Shown: one piece after another, positions 16,519-25,607 of the stretch
How the letters are laid out: each line of letters opens with the position of its first letter
Numbering within the stretch: the first letter of the stretch is position 1
Assembly (NCBI GenBank): GCA_025666215.1
Contig: CP102593.1
Coordinates: 2,927,001 to 2,991,000, forward strand
DNA from: Xanthomonas campestris pv. phormiicola
GTDB taxonomy: Bacteria > Pseudomonadota > Gammaproteobacteria > Xanthomonadales > Xanthomonadaceae
DNA length: 64,000 bases
Reading direction: 5' to 3'
Notes under the pieces: model-generated
Told to the model about the DNA's origin: nothing
The model's input: only the letters and a program-made list of their open reading frames with translations
Database searches by the model: none
Made by a program: the position numbers and the translations under genes

Positions 16519-17760
16519 ATGTCGCCCAAGAAAACCTCGTTTCCGAAGCAGGATATCCGCGTGCTGCTGCTCGAAGGCATCAGCCAGACCGCCATCGACG
16601 TGTTCCGCGCGGCCGGCTATTCGCAGATCGAACTGCATGCCAAATCGCTGCCGGAGGAGGAACTGAAGGCGCGCATCGCCGAGGCGCACATCGTCGGCAT
16701 CCGCTCGCGCACCCAGCTCAGCGCCGAGGTGCTGGCGCAGGCCAAGCGCCTGATCGCGGTCGGCTGTTTCTGCATCGGCACCAACCAGGTGGACCTGGAC
16801 GCGGCCGAACTGGCCGGCATCCCGGTGTTCAATGCGCCCTACTCCAACACCCGCAGCGTCGCCGAGCTGGTCATCGCCGAGGCGATCCTGCTGCTGCGCG
16901 GCATTCCGCAGAAGAACGCCGAATGCCACCGCGGCGGCTGGTCGAAGTCGGCCGCCGGCAGCCACGAGACCCGCGGCAAGGTGCTGGGCATCGTCGGCTA
17001 CGGACATATCGGCACCCAGGTCGGCGTGCTCGCCGAAGCGCTGGGCATGCAGGTGATCTTCCACGACATCGAGGCCAAGCTGTCGCTGGGCAACGCGCGC
17101 GCGGCGACCGACCTGGACGACCTGCTGGCGCGCTCGGACGTGGTGACCCTGCACGTGCCGGAGACGCCGTCGACCAAGGACATGATCGGCGCGGCGCAGA
17201 TCGCGCAGATGAAGCCCGGCGCGCACCTGATCAACGCCTCGCGCGGCACCGTCATCGACATCGCCGCGCTGGACGCGGCATTGACCTCCGGCCACATCGG
17301 CGGCGCGGCGGTGGACGTGTTCCCGGTCGAGCCGAAGGGCAACGGCGACGTGTTCGAATCGCCGCTGGCCGCGCACGACAACGTGATCCTGACCCCGCAC
17401 GTCGGCGGCAGCACGCTGGAAGCGCAGGACAACATCGGCGTGGAAGTGGCGGCCAAGCTGGTGCGCTACAGCGACAACGGCAGCACCCTGTCGGCGGTGA
17501 ACTTCCCCGAGGTCACCCTGCCCGAGCACGCCGAGAGCCTGCGCCTGCTGCACATCCACCGCAACGTGCCGGGCGTGCTGTCGCAGATCAACGAACTGTT
17601 CTCGCGCCACAACGTCAACATCGACGGCCAGTTCCTGCGCACCGACCCCAAGGTCGGCTACGTGGTGATCGACGTCGCCGCCAGCGAGGAACTGGCGGGC
17701 GTGCTGAAGGACGAACTGGGGCAGATCGCCGGCACCTTGCGCACGCGGATTCTTTACTGA
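16519..17760 (+). CDS. serA: D-3-phosphoglycerate dehydrogenase
   Basis: A 413-residue SerA, the first enzyme of serine synthesis. The NAD-binding domain shows GIVGYGHIGTQVG (about residues 155-167); catalytic segments are NASRGTVID with the Arg and TPHVGGSTLEAQ with the His. A C-terminal ACT domain (PGVLSQINELFSRHNVNIDG) fits serine feedback control. The length equals the E. coli-type enzyme. It lies between inverted repeat arrays B and C. Confidence 0.96.
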   Translation: MSPKKTSFPKQDIRVLLLEGISQTAIDVFRAAGYSQIELHAKSLPEEELKARIAEAHIVGIRSRTQLSAEVLAQAKRLIAVGCFCIGTNQVDLDAAELAGIPVFNAPYSNTRSVAELVIAEAILLLRGIPQKNAECHRGGWSKSAAGSHETRGKVLGIVGYGHIGTQVGVLAEALGMQVIFHDIEAKLSLGNARAATDLDDLLARSDVVTLHVPETPSTKDMIGAAQIAQMKPGAHLINASRGTVIDIAALDAALTSGHIGGAAVDVFPVEPKGNGDVFESPLAAHDNVILTPHVGGSTLEAQDNIGVEVAAKLVRYSDNGSTLSAVNFPEVTLPEHAESLRLLHIHRNVPGVLSQINELFSRHNVNIDGQFLRTDPKVGYVVIDVAASEELAGVLKDELGQIAGTLRTRILY

Positions 17761-17957
17761 GCGGGACTCGGGACCCGGGACTCGGGACCCGGAAGAGCGC
17801 GGCGGCGCTGGCTAGCCAGCTCTCCGATTGCGATCGGCTTGGATTGATTGCGGTGGCGCAAACACACGACAGCACGAGAGCCGGAAACGGGCGCGGCCAA
17901 GCGGATCGCGCAACCAGCGCTGTTCCGGGTCCCGAGTCCCCAGTCCCGAGTCCCGGC
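17761..17957. repeat. Inverted array of GGGACTC/GGGACCC heptads (copy C)
   Basis: Left arm 17761-17795 (GCGGGACTCGGGACCCGGGA and onward) starts directly after the serA stop codon; right arm 17922-17957 is the reverse complement. The middle of about 125 bases is unique. It sits between serA and a convergent gene, where a folded transcript could act as a bidirectional terminator. Confidence 0.8.
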
Positions 17958-17969
17958 ATCACCCGTCCC

Positions 17970-18245
17970 TCAGGGCTGCAATTCGCCGCGCAACCCTTGG
18001 CTCAACAGATAGTCGTCGGCCTTCAGGTACCAGCGCTCCGGGCCGGTGGTGACCGCCTCCATGTACAGGCCGGCGCCGTCCTCGCGCGGCGGGCGCTGCA
18101 GGCTGACGATCGCCACGCCATGCGGCGGCCCGCTCAACGCCAGCAGCGCCCGTTGCACGGTGCGCGCCAGGTCGGCCGAGTCCATCCGGTCGTCGAGCGG
18201 GCGGAAGGCCAGGCGGTAGGTGAACGAAGCGGCGGCGCGGGACAT
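17970..18245 (-). CDS. Conserved hypothetical protein
   Basis: A 91-residue protein starting MSRAAASFTYRLAFRPLDDR at ATG 18245. It has SADLARTVQRALLALSGPP and GLYMEAVTTGPERWYLKADDYLLSQ, a compact alpha/beta pattern without signal peptide or membrane helix. The sequence is well formed, unlike the shadow frames, but I recognise no family. It lies 115 bases downstream of the NUDIX gene on the same strand. No strong Shine-Dalgarno is seen, so the start could differ. Confidence 0.6.
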   Translation of the reverse strand: MSRAAASFTYRLAFRPLDDRMDSADLARTVQRALLALSGPPHGVAIVSLQRPPREDGAGLYMEAVTTGPERWYLKADDYLLSQGLRGELQP

Positions 18246-18360
18246 GGGCAGGGACAGGCAACGGGCGCCCAAGGGTACCCAATCCCGCCATGCCCGCCCA
18301 GCCGGCGGCGGGCGTCCAGCGCGCGCAGCGGCCGGCCCGGCAGCGCCCGCCACCGCTGCA

Positions 18361-18912
18361 TCAGCGCTCGCCGTGCGCCAGCCACTTGCCGGCCATGCGC
18401 CGCAGCGATGGATCCAGGTCCGGCTCGGCCAGCAGCTCGGCGATCGGGCGCCAGGCCAGGGCCAGCGATTCGGCGCTGACCGCGAACGCCTCGTCGGCGC
18501 CGGCGCGCACCACGTAGCGCGCATCGAAATGCCAGTGCCCCGGCACGTCCTGGCGCTCGGGGATCCAGTGCCGGTCCAGGTCGAACAGCGCGCCGTCCTG
18601 CAACGCCAGCCCGGACAGCCCGGATTCCTCTTCGGCCTCCTTCAGCGCCACCAGCGCCAGGTCGCGGTCGCCATCGGCATGCCCGCCCAGTTGCAGCCAG
18701 CGATGCAGCTTGCGGTGGTGGGTCAGCAGGGTGCGGGTGCCGTCGGCGCTGACCAGCCAGGCCGACCCGGTGAAATGGCCGTCCAGGCGCGCGCGCACGA
18801 ACGGGTCCTGCGCATCGTCGAGCAACGCCAGGAATTGCGCAGCAACGTCGGCCTCCTGCGGCCAACGGGCGGCATAGGCCTGCAACTGGCGGCGCAGGGA
18901 GAGGTCCGGCAT
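18361..18912 (-). CDS. NUDIX hydrolase
   Basis: A 183-residue protein with an N-terminal helical part (LRRQLQAYAARWPQEADV) and a NUDIX fold. The NUDIX box is GHADGDRDLALVALKEAEEE followed by SGL; it keeps the core E-x-x-E-E metal-binding residues, but the usual first Glu is Arg and the usual Arg is Lys. The substrate (nucleoside diphosphate derivative) is unknown. Start at ATG 18912 (MPDLSLRR). Confidence 0.85.
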   Translation of the reverse strand: MPDLSLRRQLQAYAARWPQEADVAAQFLALLDDAQDPFVRARLDGHFTGSAWLVSADGTRTLLTHHRKLHRWLQLGGHADGDRDLALVALKEAEEESGLSGLALQDGALFDLDRHWIPERQDVPGHWHFDARYVVRAGADEAFAVSAESLALAWRPIAELLAEPDLDPSLRRMAGKWLAHGER

Positions 18913-19081
18913 GGGGGGTTCTCGCGATCGGGGACGGCCATTATCGCCGCCGACGGTGCGCCGCGGCTTGTGGCGGCCGTCCGGCTTTGGCATGGTACGA
19001 CGCTTGCGTGGCCTGCTTGGGCCTAGCGCACCATCGTTACCGGGGCACTACGGCCCCGATCGCCACCGGGGAATGCACCGC

Positions 19082-20554
19082 ATGCTGAAGTCGCTGTTGA
19101 GGGTCAAGCCAATCGAGCCTGCCGGCCACGTCGATGCCGGCGAACCGTTCGAAGGCAGCCTGGAAGGCGAAGCCACGCTGAAACGGACCCTCACCGCCAA
19201 GCACCTGATCATGCTCGGCATCGGGGCGGTGATCGGCGCGGGCATCTTCGTGCTGACCGGCCAGGCCGCAGCCAACCACGCCGGCCCCGCGGTGATGCTC
19301 TCGTTCGTGTTCGCCGGCATCGCCTGCGCCTTCGCCGGCCTGTGCTACGCCGAGTTCGCGGCGATGATGCCGGTCTCCGGCAGCGCCTACTCCTACTCCT
19401 ACACCACCCTGGGCGAAGGCGTGGCCTGGTTCATCGGCTGGTGCCTGGTGCTGGAATACCTGTTCGCCGGCTCCAGCGTCGCGGTCGGCTGGTCGGCCTA
19501 CCTGATCAGCTTCCTGACCGGCACCCTGGGGCTGCCGTTCCCGGCGGAGCTGGCCGGTGCGCCACTGGCCTGGAACGGCCACGCCTTCGTCGCCTCCGGC
19601 GGCATCGTCAACCTGCCGGCGGTGCTGATCGTGGTCGCGGTCAGCGCGCTGTGCTACGTCGGCGCCACCCAGTCGGCGTTCGCCAACGCCATCGTGGTGG
19701 CGATCAAGATCCTGGTGATCTGCCTGTTCGTCGGCTTCGGCGTGTCCCATGTCGACCCGGCCAACTGGCATCCGTTCATCCCCGAGAACACCGGGCCGGG
19801 CCAATTCGGCTGGAGCGGCGTGTTCCGCGCCGCCTCGATCGTGTTCTTCTCCTACATCGGCTTCGACGCGGTCTCCACCTCGGCCGGCGAGACCAAGGAT
19901 CCGCAGCGCAACATGCCGATCGGCATCCTGGTGTCGCTGGCGGTGTGCACGGTCATCTACATCATCGTCTGCGCGGTGCTGACCGGCCTGCTGCCCTACA
20001 CCCAGCTCGGCACCGCCAAGCCGGTGGCCACCGCGCTGGAGCACTACCCGACCCTGGCCTGGCTGAAGACCGCGGTGGAGATCGGCGCCATCGCCGGCCT
20101 GTCCTCGGTGGTGCTGGTGATGCTGATGGCGCAGCCGCGCATCTTCTACACCATGTCCCGCGACGGCCTGCTGCCGAAGCTGTTCGGCAAGGTGCACCGG
20201 AAATTCCACACGCCTTACGTCGGCACCCTCTTCGTCGGCGCGGTCGCCGCGCTGCTGGCCGGGCTGATCCCGCTGGACGTGCTCGGCGAACTGGTGTCGA
20301 TGGGCACCCTGCTCGCCTTCGCCACGGTCTGCGTCGGGGTGATGGTGCTGCGCTTCACCAAGCCGGACCTGCCGCGCCCGTTCCGGGTGCCGTTCGCGAT
20401 GCTGATCTGCCCGCTCGGCGCGCTGGCCTGCCTGTTCCTGTTCCTGCAGGCCTTCCAGGAACACTGGAAGGTGTTCGTCGGCTGGACCGTGATCGGCCTG
20501 TTCATCTATTTCGGCTACGGCATCCGCCACAGCCGCCTGGCTACAAAGGCCTGA
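19082..20554 (+). CDS. APC-superfamily amino acid permease, first of two paralogues
   Basis: A 490-residue inner-membrane transporter with about 12-14 helices, of the cationic amino acid transporter/YfnA type. Hallmarks: GIGAVIGAGIFVLTGQAA in TM1, YAEFAAMMPVSGSAYSYSY, the FFSYIGFDAVSTSAGETKDP loop, and PRIFYTMSRDGLLP. Start ATG 19082 (MLKSLLRVKP) is chosen because the GGGGA Shine-Dalgarno then lies nine bases upstream; ATG 19073 would be too close. The next gene encodes a close paralogue. The substrate is not determined. Confidence 0.92.
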   Translation: MLKSLLRVKPIEPAGHVDAGEPFEGSLEGEATLKRTLTAKHLIMLGIGAVIGAGIFVLTGQAAANHAGPAVMLSFVFAGIACAFAGLCYAEFAAMMPVSGSAYSYSYTTLGEGVAWFIGWCLVLEYLFAGSSVAVGWSAYLISFLTGTLGLPFPAELAGAPLAWNGHAFVASGGIVNLPAVLIVVAVSALCYVGATQSAFANAIVVAIKILVICLFVGFGVSHVDPANWHPFIPENTGPGQFGWSGVFRAASIVFFSYIGFDAVSTSAGETKDPQRNMPIGILVSLAVCTVIYIIVCAVLTGLLPYTQLGTAKPVATALEHYPTLAWLKTAVEIGAIAGLSSVVLVMLMAQPRIFYTMSRDGLLPKLFGKVHRKFHTPYVGTLFVGAVAALLAGLIPLDVLGELVSMGTLLAFATVCVGVMVLRFTKPDLPRPFRVPFAMLICPLGALACLFLFLQAFQEHWKVFVGWTVIGLFIYFGYGIRHSRLATKA

Positions 20555-20563
20555 TTCTCCCCC

Positions 20564-20593
20564 CCGAAGACCGGCGCCTGCGCCGGTCTTCGG
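20564..20593 (+). terminator. Strong hairpin between the two APC permease genes
   Basis: CCGAAGACCGGCGC and its exact complement GCGCCGGTCTTCGG form a 14-bp stem around a tiny CT centre, ten bases after the first permease stop. No T-run follows (TTCGTCCCTTCG), so it is a likely terminator or processing hairpin rather than a textbook intrinsic terminator. Confidence 0.6.
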
Positions 20594-20640
20594 GTTCGTC
20601 CCTTCGTCCATCGCGCGCAGCGCCAGGCTGGAACCGCTCC

Positions 20641-22077
20641 ATGTTCAAACAACTCTGGGCCACCAAACACCCCCATGCCGCCCACGAGGACGCCGGCGGC
20701 CTGGGCCTGCAGCGTGCGCTCGGACCCTGGGGCCTGACCGCGCTGGGCATCGGCGCGGTGATCGGCGGCGGCATCTTCGTCATCACCGGCCAGGCCGCGG
20801 CCAACCATGCCGGCCCGGCGATCATGCTGTCGTTCGTGCTGGCCGCGCTGTGCTGCACGTTCTGCGCGCTGGCCTACGCCGAATTCGCGGCGATGGTGCC
20901 GGTGTCCGGCAGCGCCTACACCTATACCTACGCCACCTTCGGCGAGCTGGCGGCGTGGTTCATCGGCTGGATGCTGGTGCTGGAATACGGCGTGTCGGCC
21001 TCGGCGGTGGCGGTGAGCTGGACCGGCTATTTCCTGAGCCTGCTCGACCATTTCGGCATCCACCTGCCGGCGGCGCTGGTCAACGCGCCGCTGGACGGCA
21101 AGCTGCAGCGCACCGGCGCGATCGCCAACCTGCCCGCCGCCGGCATCGTGCTGCTGCTGACCTGGCTGTGCTACGTCGGCATCCGCAAGTCCTCGGCGAT
21201 GAACATGGCGATGGTGGTACTCAAGACCGGGCTGATCCTGCTGGTGATCGCGGCCGGCTGGAAGTACGTGGACACGGCCAACTGGCACCCGTTCATCCCT
21301 GCCAACCAAGGCCCGGGCAAGTACGGCATGGAAGGCGTGCTGCGCGGCGCGGCGATGGTGTTCTTCGCCTACATCGGCTTCGAGGCGGTGTCGGTGGCGG
21401 CGCAGGAATCGCACCGGCCGCAGCGCGACCTGCCGATCGGCATGATCCTGTCGCTGCTGGTCTGCACCGTGCTGTACATCGCCATGGCGGCGGTGATGAC
21501 CGGGCTGGTGCCCTACACCCAACTGGGCACCGACGAGCCGGTGGTGACCGCGGTGGCCGCGCATCCGCAGCTGGCCTGGCTGCGGGTGGTGGTGGAGATC
21601 GGCGCACTGATCGGCCTGTCCTCGGTGGTGCTGGTGATGATCATCGGCCAGCCGCGGATCTTCATGATCATCGCCCGCGACGGCTTGCTGCCTCCGCTGT
21701 TCACCAAGATCCATCCCAAGTACCGCACCCCGCACATCAATACGGTGATCACCGGCATCGGCATCGCGCTGCTGGCGGCGCTGTTCCCGCTGGACGTGCT
21801 CGGCGAGCTGACCTCGATGGGCACGCTGATCGCCTTCGCCGCGGTCTGCGCCGGGGTGCTGATCCTGCGCCGCACCCAGCCGGACCTGCCGCGCCCGTTC
21901 CGCATCCCGTTCGCCTGGCCGATCTGCATCGCTGGCGTGCTCAGCTGCCTGGCGCTGCTGTCGGCGATGACCGCGCACAACTGGCTGCTGATGGCCGGCT
22001 GGACCGTGCTCGGCCTGCTGATCTATTTCGGCTACGGCTTCCGCCACAGCCGTCTGCGTGCCACACAGGCTCGCTAG
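20641..22077 (+). CDS. APC-superfamily amino acid permease, second paralogue
   Basis: A 478-residue inner-membrane permease closely similar to its upstream neighbour: GIGAVIGGGIFVITGQAA, YAEFAAMVPVSGSAYTYTY, FFAYIGFEAVSVAAQESHRP and PRIFMIIARDGLLP. The N-terminus is shorter and lacks the acidic lead of the first copy. Such tandem permeases usually differ in affinity or substrate. It ends ten bases before mtnB, so it may be co-transcribed with the methionine-salvage genes. Confidence 0.92.
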   Translation: MFKQLWATKHPHAAHEDAGGLGLQRALGPWGLTALGIGAVIGGGIFVITGQAAANHAGPAIMLSFVLAALCCTFCALAYAEFAAMVPVSGSAYTYTYATFGELAAWFIGWMLVLEYGVSASAVAVSWTGYFLSLLDHFGIHLPAALVNAPLDGKLQRTGAIANLPAAGIVLLLTWLCYVGIRKSSAMNMAMVVLKTGLILLVIAAGWKYVDTANWHPFIPANQGPGKYGMEGVLRGAAMVFFAYIGFEAVSVAAQESHRPQRDLPIGMILSLLVCTVLYIAMAAVMTGLVPYTQLGTDEPVVTAVAAHPQLAWLRVVVEIGALIGLSSVVLVMIIGQPRIFMIIARDGLLPPLFTKIHPKYRTPHINTVITGIGIALLAALFPLDVLGELTSMGTLIAFAAVCAGVLILRRTQPDLPRPFRIPFAWPICIAGVLSCLALLSAMTAHNWLLMAGWTVLGLLIYFGYGFRHSRLRATQAR

Positions 22078-22086
22078 AATAGGGGC

Positions 22087-22728
22087 ATGAACGCACAGCC
22101 CTACGATACCGAACGCCTGCGCACGCTGGCGCACCTGCTGATCGACAACATCCGCGAACTGTCGGCGGCCGGCTGGACCCCGGCCACCAGCAGCAACTTC
22201 TCGCACCGGCTCGACCACGCGCATGCCGCGATCACCGTGTCCGGCCGCGACAAGGGCCGGCTGGTCGAGGCCGACATCATGGTGGTGGACTTCGACGGCA
22301 AGGCGGTCGGCAGCGATCACCGGCCCTCGGCCGAGACCCTGCTGCACACCCAGCTGTACCGCCGTTTCCCGCAGGTCGGCTGCGTGCTGCACACGCATTC
22401 GCCGGTGCAGACCATCGCCTCGCGGCTGTATGCCGATGCCGGCCACGTGCGCCTGGAAGGCTACGAGTTGCTGAAGGCGCTGCATGGCAACCAGACCCAC
22501 GAGACCGCAGTGGACCTGCCGGTGTTCGCCAACACCCAGGACATGACCGTGCTGGCCGCGCAGGTGGACGCGCTGCTGGACCGTGCCCCGCTGTGGGGCT
22601 ACCTGATCGACGGGCATGGCCTTTACGCCTGGGGCCGCGACATGGCCGAGGCGCGCCGCCACCTGGAAGCGATCGAATTCCTGCTGCATTGCGAGCTGGA
22701 ACTGCGCAAGCTGCGCGCAGCGGGCTGA
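22087..22728 (+). CDS. mtnB: Methylthioribulose-1-phosphate dehydratase
   Basis: A 213-residue class II aldolase-fold enzyme: [12 protein letters not shown] and SGRDKGRL at the N-terminal side, the Zn ligand motif [10 protein letters not shown], and a C-terminal His in [12 protein letters not shown]. It dehydrates 5-methylthioribulose-1-phosphate in the methionine salvage pathway. Assignment is firm because mtnD and mtnC follow. mtnA and the initial nucleosidase/kinase genes are not in the window. Confidence 0.95.
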   Translation: MNAQPYDTERLRTLAHLLIDNIRELSAAGWTPATSSNFSHRLDHAHAAITVSGRDKGRLVEADIMVVDFDGKAVGSDHRPSAETLLHTQLYRRFPQVGCVLHTHSPVQTIASRLYADAGHVRLEGYELLKALHGNQTHETAVDLPVFANTQDMTVLAAQVDALLDRAPLWGYLIDGHGLYAWGRDMAEARRHLEAIEFLLHCELELRKLRAAG

Positions 22729-22833
22729 GCCCCGGCGCACAGCGCCGGTGCGACAGCGTTCCAGCGCCGCAACGGCGGCTACCCCGCCAGCTGCTACCCT
22801 TTTCTCCCCTCCACGACGCCCTCGCCCGCCGCC

Positions 22834-23400
22834 ATGAGCCGACTCCGCATCTTCGCCGAAACCACTCCCGACGCGCCGCTGTTCGACAGCCGCGATGGCG
22901 ACGCGATCGCCGCCGAGCTGCGCAAGATCGGCGTCACCTTCGAGCGCTGGCAGGCCGACCAGCCGATCGAGGCCGGCGCCACCGCGGAGGCGGTGATGGC
23001 CGCCTACAGGACCGACATCGACCGGCTGGTGGCCGCGCACGGCTTCAAGACCGTGGACGTGGTCAGCATCGCCCCGGACCACCCGCAGCGCGAGGAGATG
23101 CGCAAGAAGTTCCTCGAGGAGCATTTCCACAAGGAAGACGAAGTGCGGTTCTTCGTCGCCGGCTCGGGCCTGTTCACCCTGCACGTGGACGGCAAGGTCT
23201 ACGAGATCGAATGCGTGCAGAACGACCTGATCGCGGTGCCGGACGGCACCCACCACTGGTTCGACATGGGCCCGGAGCCGCGCTTCGTGGCGATCCGCTT
23301 CTTCACCGAGCCGGACGGCTGGGTCGGCCACTTCACCGGCACCGACATCGCCCAGCGCTTCCCGCGCTACGAAGCGGCGCTGCGCGGCGAGGCGAGCTGA
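22834..23400 (+). CDS. mtnD: Acireductone dioxygenase
   Basis: A 188-residue cupin. Metal ligands appear as H-x-H-x3-E in [13 protein letters not shown] (about residues 95-107) and a later His in [12 protein letters not shown]. It oxidises acireductone: the Fe form yields the 2-keto acid precursor of methionine, the Ni form an off-pathway product. Three bases separate its stop from the mtnC start. Confidence 0.96.
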   Translation: MSRLRIFAETTPDAPLFDSRDGDAIAAELRKIGVTFERWQADQPIEAGATAEAVMAAYRTDIDRLVAAHGFKTVDVVSIAPDHPQREEMRKKFLEEHFHKEDEVRFFVAGSGLFTLHVDGKVYEIECVQNDLIAVPDGTHHWFDMGPEPRFVAIRFFTEPDGWVGHFTGTDIAQRFPRYEAALRGEAS

Positions 23401-23403
23401 GCG

Positions 23404-24102
23404 ATGGGCGCCCCCCGCGTGATCGTGACCGACATCGAAGGCACCACCAGCAGCATCTCCTTCGTCAAGGACGTGCTGTTCCCCTACGCGCGCCGCGCCC
23501 TGCCCGACTTCGTCCGCGCGCACGGCCAGCAACCGCAGGTGCGGCAATGGCTGGACGCGGTGGCGAGCGAATCCGGCGGCATCTGCAGCGACGCGGTGAT
23601 CGTGGAGACGCTGCAGGGCTGGATCGACCAGGACCGCAAGCACACCGCGCTGAAGGCGCTGCAGGGCATGATCTGGGAGGCCGGCTACCGCGACGCCGAC
23701 TTCGCCGCGCACATCTATCCCGACGCCGCGCCGGCGCTGCGCCGCTGGCATGCCGACGGCCACCCGCTGTACGTGTACTCGTCCGGCTCGGTGCCGGCGC
23801 AGAAACTGTTCTTCGGCCATAGCGACGCCGGCGACCTGAGCGGGCTGTTCTCCGGCTGGTTCGACACCGAGGTCGGCGCCAAGCGCGAGGCGGCCAGCTA
23901 TGCGCGCATCGCCGAGGCCACCGGCGCGCCGGCCGCGCAGATCGTGTTCCTGTCCGACGTGGTCGCCGAACTCGATGCCGCGCGCGCGGCCGGGCTGGAC
24001 ACGGTGCTGGTCGACCGCCGCCAGGACTACCCCGAGCCGCGCCTGGGCGCTGCCTGCAACGGCCACCGGCGCGTGGAGAGTTTCGCCGAGCTGGCGTTCT
24101 GA
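23404..24102 (+). CDS. mtnC: Enolase-phosphatase E1
   Basis: A 232-residue HAD-superfamily enzyme: first motif [19 protein letters not shown] with the nucleophilic Asp, the cap region, [15 protein letters not shown] as motif II and [16 protein letters not shown] as motif IV. It enolises and dephosphorylates 2,3-diketo-5-methylthiopentyl-1-phosphate, giving the substrate of MtnD. The order mtnB-mtnD-mtnC on one strand indicates an operon. Confidence 0.96.
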   Translation: MGAPRVIVTDIEGTTSSISFVKDVLFPYARRALPDFVRAHGQQPQVRQWLDAVASESGGICSDAVIVETLQGWIDQDRKHTALKALQGMIWEAGYRDADFAAHIYPDAAPALRRWHADGHPLYVYSSGSVPAQKLFFGHSDAGDLSGLFSGWFDTEVGAKREAASYARIAEATGAPAAQIVFLSDVVAELDAARAAGLDTVLVDRRQDYPEPRLGAACNGHRRVESFAELAF

Positions 24103-24158
24103 GCTTCGCGGCACCCGCTGCGCGTTAGCGCTTCCTTCCCCTGCCGCCTCCGCCGCCC

Positions 24159-25151
24159 ATGCCCCCGTTCCTGCGCAGCATCCGCATGCCGCACCGCCGC
24201 CTGGCCCTGGCCATGCTGCTGGCGCTGCTGCTGCCCGCCTGCCATGCGGATGCCGGCGCGGCGCAGGCGCAGGCCGATGCGGCGGTGCCGGTCGATCCGA
24301 TCGACCAGGCGCAACTGCGCAAGGCGCTGGACGCGCTGCAGCCGCAGCAGCCGGGCGTGAGCGACCTGTACGTGGTCGGCTTCGCCGGTGACGCCAGCGA
24401 GGACGTGTTCCGCAACGAGACCCTGTACCTGCGCCAGCTGTTCGCGCAGCGCTTCGACGCGGCGGGGCGCATCGTCACCCTGATCAACCACGCCGACAAT
24501 CTCGGCGCCCACGCCTACGCACCGCAGGCCTCCTACGACAACCTGGCCGACACGCTGCAGCGGATCGGCCAGCTGATGGACCGGCGCGAGGACGCGCTGC
24601 TGCTGTTCCTGACCAGCCACGGCACCGAGCAGCACGAGCTGTATGTGCAGTTCGGCCCCGGCGAGGATGCCGACTACGACACCATCACCCCCAAGGACCT
24701 GCGCGGGCTGCTCGACGATGCCGGCATCCGCAACCGGGTGATCGTGCTGTCGGCCTGCTACTCGGGCGGCTTCGTGCCGGCGTTGAAGAGCCCGGACACG
24801 CTGATCATCACCGCCGCGCGCCGCGACCGGCCCTCGTTCGGCTGCGGCAATACCGCCAGCGCGACCTATTTCGGCCGCGCATGGCTGATCGACGCGCTGG
24901 CCCGCACCACCGATTTCGTCGAGAGCTATCGCCTGGCCACGGCCGAGATCAGCGCGCGCGAACAGGCCGAAGGCGAAGCGCCGTCGTATCCGCAGCTGTA
25001 CGTGGGCGCGCGCATCGCGCCGCTGCTGCAGCGCTGGCGCGCGCAGCTGCAGCCGGTCGCGGCGCCGGCGTATCCCTATCCGGAACCTGAGGCACAGACG
25101 CAGACGACGGCAACGCCAGATAAGGCGGCCGACGCCAAGGCCAGGCAATAA
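24159..25151 (+). CDS. Legumain-like C13-family cysteine peptidase, probable lipoprotein
   Basis: A 330-residue exported protein. The N-terminus MLLALLLPACHADAG has a lipobox-like L-P-A-C, suggesting a lipid-anchored periplasmic protein; ATG 24159 or 24186 could be used. The peptidase domain has LFLTSHGTEQHELYVQF with catalytic His and VIVLSACYSGGFVPAL with catalytic Cys, the caspase/legumain clan arrangement. The C-terminus is a Pro/Gln/Thr-rich tail. It follows mtnC by 56 bases, but a shared role is not evident. Bacterial C13 proteins are poorly characterised. Confidence 0.85.
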   Translation: MPPFLRSIRMPHRRLALAMLLALLLPACHADAGAAQAQADAAVPVDPIDQAQLRKALDALQPQQPGVSDLYVVGFAGDASEDVFRNETLYLRQLFAQRFDAAGRIVTLINHADNLGAHAYAPQASYDNLADTLQRIGQLMDRREDALLLFLTSHGTEQHELYVQFGPGEDADYDTITPKDLRGLLDDAGIRNRVIVLSACYSGGFVPALKSPDTLIITAARRDRPSFGCGNTASATYFGRAWLIDALARTTDFVESYRLATAEISAREQAEGEAPSYPQLYVGARIAPLLQRWRAQLQPVAAPAYPYPEPEAQTQTTATPDKAADAKARQ

Positions 25152-25484
25152 CCAAGCCGGACAAGGCGTCGGATCCGGATGCCGATGACGAAGCCGGGAC
25201 GGCGGGTTCGGCGCGCACGACAGCACCCGAAAGGAGGGCGAGGTGGCTTCGCCCCAAACCGCGCTCTCCCACAGGGACTTGCTCAGGTCGCCGGGGAACG
25301 GGGCTTGAGTGCGGCAATGGGCATCGCCCTGCGCGGTCGTGCGCAGCATGGGCGTCGCCGCGCAAGACGATCCGACAACGTACGCAGTGCGGCATCGAGC
25401 GCATGTCTTGCGTGCGCCGCCTCGCGAGGAAATGCGAGTGAGTCGCGTTTGATCGCCGAGTCGTGGCGCTCGCTAGACTTGGCC
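25152..25484. other. Gene-free spacer upstream of a candidate small RNA
   Basis: No frame here has convincing coding character on either strand, and no repeat is recognised. A weak promoter-like pair, TTGATC (25449-25454) and TAGACT (25474-25479) with a 19-base spacer, lies just before the candidate transcript. Confidence 0.4.
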
Positions 25485-25607
25485 CCGCAGCAAGCCCGCC
25501 AGCCCTACGCCAGCCAGCTGCGCCCGATCCTTCCGCCCGCTCGCCTTCGCTCGCCAGCCAGGATCACCTGCGTTCGCCGGCCTCCCTCGTGGAGGCGGTT
25601 TTGTTTT
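25485..25607 (+). ncRNA. Candidate small RNA ending in an intrinsic terminator
   Basis: About 120 bases, C-rich with single-stranded CCGCCC/CTTCGC-like stretches, end in a canonical intrinsic terminator. Both flanking kilobases lack protein genes, and a weak promoter-like pair lies just upstream, so an independent short transcript is plausible. The 5' end is a guess. It is not identified with a known RNA family. Confidence 0.35.
25577..25607 (+). terminator. Rho-independent terminator in a gene-free region
   Basis: GCCTCC and GGAGGC pair around a CTCGT loop and are followed by GGTTTTGTTTT. It is the clearest intrinsic terminator in the window and ends no protein gene nearby (the C13 peptidase stop is 430 bases upstream). 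Confidence 0.7.
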
